From Clostridiales bacterium (GTDB taxonomy: Bacteria > Bacillota > Clostridia > Oscillospirales > Oscillospiraceae): DNA of 17,584 bases. The notes below the pieces were generated by a model that worked only from the letters and a program-made list of their open reading frames with translations, had not been told where the DNA came from and made no database searches. This document shows positions 14,466-17,584 of the stretch, piece after piece (position 1 is the stretch's first letter; every line of letters begins with the position of its first letter). A program made the translations under genes and the position numbers. The stretch is from the NCBI GenBank assembly GCA_021205375.1, contig JAJPXR010000222.1, forward strand, positions 1 to 17,584, in the 5' to 3' direction.

Positions 14466-15221
14466 ATGTTAGCAAAGAGAATCATTCCCTGCCTGGACGT
14501 GCGGGACGGCCGGGTGGTCAAGGGGGTCAACTTCGTCAACATCCGGGACGCAGGCGACCCGGTGGAGCTGGCGGCCTACTACTCCCAGCAGGGAGCCGAC
14601 GAGATCGTCTTTCTGGACATCACCGCCACCTATGAGGCCCGCAAGACCGTGGCCGACATGGTGCGCCGGACGGTGGAGCGGGTCTACGTCCCCGTGACGG
14701 TGGGCGGCGGCATCCGCACCGTGGAGGACTTTCAGGAGCTGCTTCGGGCGGGAGCGGACAAGATCAGCGTCAACTCCGCCGCCGTCAAGGACCCCACCCT
14801 CATCTCCCGCGCCGCTGAGCGGTTCGGCAGCCAGTGCGTGGTGCTGGCCATCGACGCCCGGCACCGGCCAGAGGGCGGCTACGAGGTCGTGGTGGCCGGA
14901 GGCCGCATCCCCACCGGGAAGGACGCGGTGGAGTGGGCCAAGGAGGGCGAAGCCCTGGGCGCGGGCGAGATTTTGCTGACCAGCATGGACGCCGATGGCA
15001 CCAAGCAGGGCTTTGACCTGGAAATGACCAAGGCCATCACCGACGCGGTGAACATCCCCGTCATCGCCTCCGGCGGCTGCGGCAGTCTGGAGCATTTCGC
15101 GGAGGTGTTCCAGCAGGCGGACGCGGACGCGGCGCTGGCGGCCTCCCTGTTCCACTTCGGGGAGTTGACCGTTCCCCAGGTGAAGGACTATCTGCGGGGC
15201 CAGAACATCCCCGTCCGGTAA
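14466..15221 (+). CDS. hisF: Imidazole glycerol phosphate synthase, cyclase subunit HisF
   Basis: A 251-residue TIM-barrel enzyme that combines PRFAR with ammonia from HisH, giving imidazole glycerol phosphate and AICAR. Catalytic residues D11 (PCLDVRDG) and D130 (LAIDARH) are at the canonical positions. GGGIRT (80-85) and ASGGCGS form the phosphate sites. A very strong ribosome binding site, AGGAGGAGGG, starts at the hisA stop, so hisF has independent initiation unlike its ATGA-coupled neighbours. AICAR feeds purine synthesis. Confidence 0.97.
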   Translation: MLAKRIIPCLDVRDGRVVKGVNFVNIRDAGDPVELAAYYSQQGADEIVFLDITATYEARKTVADMVRRTVERVYVPVTVGGGIRTVEDFQELLRAGADKISVNSAAVKDPTLISRAAERFGSQCVVLAIDARHRPEGGYEVVVAGGRIPTGKDAVEWAKEGEALGAGEILLTSMDADGTKQGFDLEMTKAITDAVNIPVIASGGCGSLEHFAEVFQQADADAALAASLFHFGELTVPQVKDYLRGQNIPVR

Positions 15222-15233
15222 TGAGGTGAGAAC

Positions 15234-15563
15234 ATGATTGAACCCAAAGACCTGTTTCAAAAATCCGATTTGATCCCCGTCATCATCCAGGACCGGGAGA
15301 CAAAAGACATCCTGATGCTGGGCTTTACCAACGAGGAAGCGTACCTGAAAACCCTAGAGACCCACACCGCCTGGTTCTGGAGCCGCAGCCGCCAAAAGCT
15401 GTGGAACAAGGGCGAAACCAGTGGCAACTTCCTCTTTGTGAAAAAGATGATTACCGACTGCGACACCGATACTCTGCTCTACATCTGCGACCCCAAGGGG
15501 CCGACCTGTCACACCGGGGCGCGGAGCTGTTTCTTCCGGGACATCTGGGAGGAAGAGGCATGA
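15234..15563 (+). CDS. hisI: Phosphoribosyl-AMP cyclohydrolase
   Basis: A 109-residue zinc/magnesium enzyme that opens the adenine ring of phosphoribosyl-AMP, the third step of the pathway. Zinc ligands C76, C92 and C99 keep the 16- and 7-residue spacing of the characterised archaeal enzyme. D75, D77 and D79 (DCDTDTLL) are the magnesium ligands. FWSRSRQKLWNKGETSGN (48-65) is the family signature. It is separate from HisE, not fused as HisIE. The stop overlaps the hisE start as ATGA. GAGGTGA precedes the ATG. Confidence 0.96.
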   Translation: MIEPKDLFQKSDLIPVIIQDRETKDILMLGFTNEEAYLKTLETHTAWFWSRSRQKLWNKGETSGNFLFVKKMITDCDTDTLLYICDPKGPTCHTGARSCFFRDIWEEEA

Positions 15564-16180
15564 GCCGGGCGCAGCAGGCCATCCAGGAACAGTACGATGT
15601 GGCCCTGGACCGGAAAAACAACCCTGTAGGGGGCAAATCCTACACCAACTACCTCTACACTCAGGGGCTGGATAAAATCCTGAAAAAGTGCGGCGAGGAA
15701 GCCTTTGAGGCGGTCATTGCCGCCAAAAATGACGACGCCGCCGAGACGGTGGGGGAGCTGAACGACGTCATTTACCACGTCACCGTGCTGCTCTGCCAGC
15801 AGGAGGTCTCTCTCGCGGCGGTGATGGACGCGCTGAACGTCCGCTGCGCCGCCCAGGGGTTGGGCGTGGATGAGATTTACGACATCATCGCCCAACGGGG
15901 GTCCAGCGGCGACGAAGGCTCCTACACCGCCTACCTGTTCGGCCAGGGGCTGGACAAGATTTTGAAAAAGGTGGGAGAGGCGTGCAGCCTGCTCCTGCTG
16001 GCGGGCAAGGCCGGGGACAGGGAGCAGATCGCCTACGAGACGGCGGATTTGTTTTACCACCTGCTGGCCATGATGGTTGCCAAACACATCCCCGTGGCGG
16101 CGCTGGCCGACGAGCTGGACCGCCGCAGCGGAAAAACCGGCAATTTAAAGACCTTTCACACCACCGATTTGAATACTTAA
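15560..16180 (+). CDS. hisE: Phosphoribosyl-ATP pyrophosphohydrolase, tandem-domain form
   Basis: A 206-residue protein, about twice a normal HisE (90-110), made of two MazG-like all-alpha domains at about 27-95 and 121-189. HisE removes pyrophosphate from phosphoribosyl-ATP, the second step. The domains begin with near-copies: YTNYLYTQGLDKILKK (28-43) and YTAYLFGQGLDKILKK (122-137), offset by 94 residues. Domain 1 has the complete metal set: E46, E47, E50, E66 and D69. Domain 2 keeps E140, E160 and D163, but E47 and E50 become A141 and L144. Domain 2 is therefore probably catalytically weak or structural. HisE normally works as a dimer, so the fusion may be an internal dimer with one active half. 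The start is ATG 15560, overlapping hisI; an earlier in-frame ATG lies inside hisI and is rejected. Confidence 0.93.
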   Translation: MSRAQQAIQEQYDVALDRKNNPVGGKSYTNYLYTQGLDKILKKCGEEAFEAVIAAKNDDAAETVGELNDVIYHVTVLLCQQEVSLAAVMDALNVRCAAQGLGVDEIYDIIAQRGSSGDEGSYTAYLFGQGLDKILKKVGEACSLLLLAGKAGDREQIAYETADLFYHLLAMMVAKHIPVAALADELDRRSGKTGNLKTFHTTDLNT

Positions 16181-16213
16181 TTTTTCCAACTGAAGGGAAA
16201 GGATGAAATCTCC

Positions 16214-16882
16214 ATGCGGGACAAGCTTTTTGTCAAGCGGCTCATCATGTCACTGGTGGGCGTGTGCATCTGCGGCGTGGCCGTGGGCTTTTTCAACACC
16301 GCCGTGTTCGGCGTAGACCCCTTCCAGTGCTTCGCCCAGGGGCTGCACAACCAATTCCAGTTCATCCCCGTTTTCGCCAGCTACGGCACCTTCTACGCCG
16401 CGGTCAACCTGGTGCTGCTGGTCATTGACCTGTTTCTGGACCGGCATTACATCGGCCTGGCTACCTTCCTGAATATGTTTTTCGTGGGCTACCTGGTGAC
16501 GTTTTCTGAGTGGTGCATCTATCAGGTGGTGCCGGAGCCGGGGTTTGCGACCCGGGTGGTGCTGCTGGTCATCGGCATCTTCCTGTGCTGCCTGGCCTCC
16601 GCCCTCTACTACACCGCCGACCTGGGTGTGTCCACCTATGACGCCATTCCCCTGTTCATCACCGACCGCAAGCCTAAAATTGCAGGCAAGGTGATCCCCT
16701 TCCGGTTTATCCGCATCGTCAGCGACCTGATTTGTGTGATCATCGGGTATGCCTGCGGCGCGGTGGTGGGCATCGGCACCGTCATCACCGCCTTCTTTAT
16801 GGGGCCGCTCATCGAGGTACTCAAGAAAGCCATCGCCATTCCCCTGCTCTACGGGAAACAGACCGCAGACACGCCATCCTGA
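16214..16882 (+). CDS. YczE/YitT-type integral membrane protein
   Basis: A 222-residue protein with about five or six hydrophobic helices (near 10-32, 54-75, 79-101, 112-133 and 166-196). The two halves each carry a related loop, FGVDPF (32-37) and LGVSTYDAIP (137-146), as in the YczE/YitT (COG2364-like) membrane proteins of Firmicutes. The function of this family is not known; transport has been suggested without proof. The start follows AAAGGA by about 11 bases. It begins 33 bases after hisE with no visible terminator between, so it may be co-transcribed with the histidine genes, but a metabolic link is not shown. Confidence 0.75.
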   Translation: MRDKLFVKRLIMSLVGVCICGVAVGFFNTAVFGVDPFQCFAQGLHNQFQFIPVFASYGTFYAAVNLVLLVIDLFLDRHYIGLATFLNMFFVGYLVTFSEWCIYQVVPEPGFATRVVLLVIGIFLCCLASALYYTADLGVSTYDAIPLFITDRKPKIAGKVIPFRFIRIVSDLICVIIGYACGAVVGIGTVITAFFMGPLIEVLKKAIAIPLLYGKQTADTPS

Positions 16883-16903
16883 CCAAAAGAGGAGGATTCC
16901 ACT

Positions 16904-17485
16904 ATGAAACGCATCTTTAAACGCTTTCTCCCCCTGACGTTGGCCCTGATGCTGGCCCTGTCCCTGACCGCCTGCGGCGGTTTCTCTGCGGATTCCGCCG
17001 ACAGCTCCCTTGACGAGGACGCGGACGGCTCCGAGGTGTACGAGGAAGATTCCTCCACCGCCGAGGCCGTCTGGTACGTGGATACCCCGGTGGGGACCGA
17101 ACTTTACAGTGATGACACCTGCACCGTCGTCCTCACCGCCCAGGAGAGCGGTGACAGCGGCTCCAGCACCACCCTCACCCTGACCTACAGCGGGGAAGGC
17201 TCCCTGGTGGTGGAGCTGACCGCCTACGACACGGAGGAATACGCCGCTTTCGCCCAGGGCGAGGAGGATTACGTTGTCTCCCAGCAGTATGGCCGCTTCA
17301 TCGCCAACGCGGGCGAGACGGACAAGGCCGTCACCGTGGAGTGGGACGGGGATTATGAGATTTTCGACGTCAGTGTCGCCACCACCACCGAGACGGTAAC
17401 AGACGACGGCGACTCCAGCCTTGAGATCTCCGACGAGATGGATACCCTGTACGACGCCACCCTGCGGGTCACTGCGGCGGAATAA
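16904..17485 (+). CDS. Small acidic lipoprotein, unknown function
   Basis: A 193-residue protein with a basic start (MKRIFKRF), a hydrophobic core and the lipobox LTAC, giving a lipid-modified Cys24. A Ser/Asp/Glu-rich linker (about 27-53) leads to a predicted beta-rich domain (55-193) with many Thr, Val and Tyr residues. It should be anchored on the outer face of the membrane. The start follows GAGGAGG, 21 bases after the membrane protein gene, so the two are likely co-expressed. I do not recognise the C-terminal domain, and no substrate-binding fold is evident. A terminator follows directly. Confidence 0.8.
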   Translation: MKRIFKRFLPLTLALMLALSLTACGGFSADSADSSLDEDADGSEVYEEDSSTAEAVWYVDTPVGTELYSDDTCTVVLTAQESGDSGSSTTLTLTYSGEGSLVVELTAYDTEEYAAFAQGEEDYVVSQQYGRFIANAGETDKAVTVEWDGDYEIFDVSVATTTETVTDDGDSSLEISDEMDTLYDATLRVTAAE

Positions 17486-17505
17486 TTCGCGTTTCTACCC
17501 TTCTC

Positions 17506-17535
17506 AGCGGCTCCGATGATGCGGGGCCGCTTTTG
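17506..17535 (+). terminator. Intrinsic terminator after the lipoprotein gene
   Basis: AGCGGCTCC (17506-17514) pairs with GGGGCCGCT (17523-17531) with one T-G wobble and an 8-base loop, followed by a short T-run. It lies 20 bases after the lipoprotein stop and probably ends the operon that begins at hisZ. Confidence 0.8.
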
Positions 17536-17584
17536 GTTCTATGTCAAGAGTTGGGGCAGAGAAAAATAACCCGCAAAAATAGTG

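Noticed and set aside
15401..15559. A HisE start inside hisI, or a HisIE fusion by frameshift
   Set aside because: hisI and hisE each have complete motifs and overlap by ATGA in different frames; the upstream residues are out-of-frame hisI sequence.
17536..17584. A further gene or IS end at the window edge
   Set aside because: Only 49 bases remain after the terminator, with no readable motif.

Overview
The window reads as a GC-rich Firmicutes chromosome, most likely an Oscillospiraceae-type gut Clostridium (Flavonifractor/Lawsonibacter/Oscillibacter-like). This is inferred from four things: a PolC-type replicative polymerase, a HisZ plus short HisG pair, Gram-positive-style ribosome binding sites, and long clean reading frames rich in GCC, GGC and CTG codons. 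All confident genes lie on the + strand. No rRNA, tRNA, CRISPR array, phage gene or transposase is visible.

Region 1 (1-2000) holds a membrane-anchored Mrr-like nuclease, then a 348-bp gene-poor stretch with a promoter-like sequence and a structured repeat. A 50-residue membrane protein and a type III pantothenate kinase (coaX) follow. Region 2 (2001-4777) holds rseP (site-2 protease) and ispG (MEP isoprenoid pathway), separated by repeat-rich intergenic segments. Region 3 (4778-9640) is polC followed at once by a NUDIX hydrolase. The order rseP-ispG-polC is a remnant of a common Firmicutes arrangement.

Region 4 (9641-10028) is intergenic. It contains a 270-bp non-autonomous mobile element (MITE) with terminal inverted repeats and a 4-bp CTAA target duplication, inserted exactly at the NUDIX stop codon. 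A good promoter and a short hairpin leader for the histidine operon come next. Region 5 (10029-16180) is a tightly coupled operon, hisZ-hisG-hisD-hisH-hisA-hisF-hisI-hisE, with several ATGA stop/start overlaps. It encodes ATP phosphoribosyltransferase (HisZG), the HisE and HisI steps, the HisA isomerase, the HisHF synthase and the terminal dehydrogenase HisD. The middle steps (HisB dehydratase, HisC aminotransferase, histidinol-phosphate phosphatase) are missing and must be encoded elsewhere. HisE is an internal tandem duplication whose second copy has lost key metal ligands. Region 6 (16181-17584) holds a YczE/YitT-type membrane protein, a small acidic lipoprotein and an intrinsic terminator.

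Most of the window is ordinary core metabolism and replication. The items most worth a second look are the tandem HisE, the MITE at a stop codon, two intergenic elements with inverted heptamer arms, palindromic repeats flanking rseP, and an unusual substitution in the GTATT motif of CoaX. I did not find an obvious new multi-gene defence or biosynthetic system.
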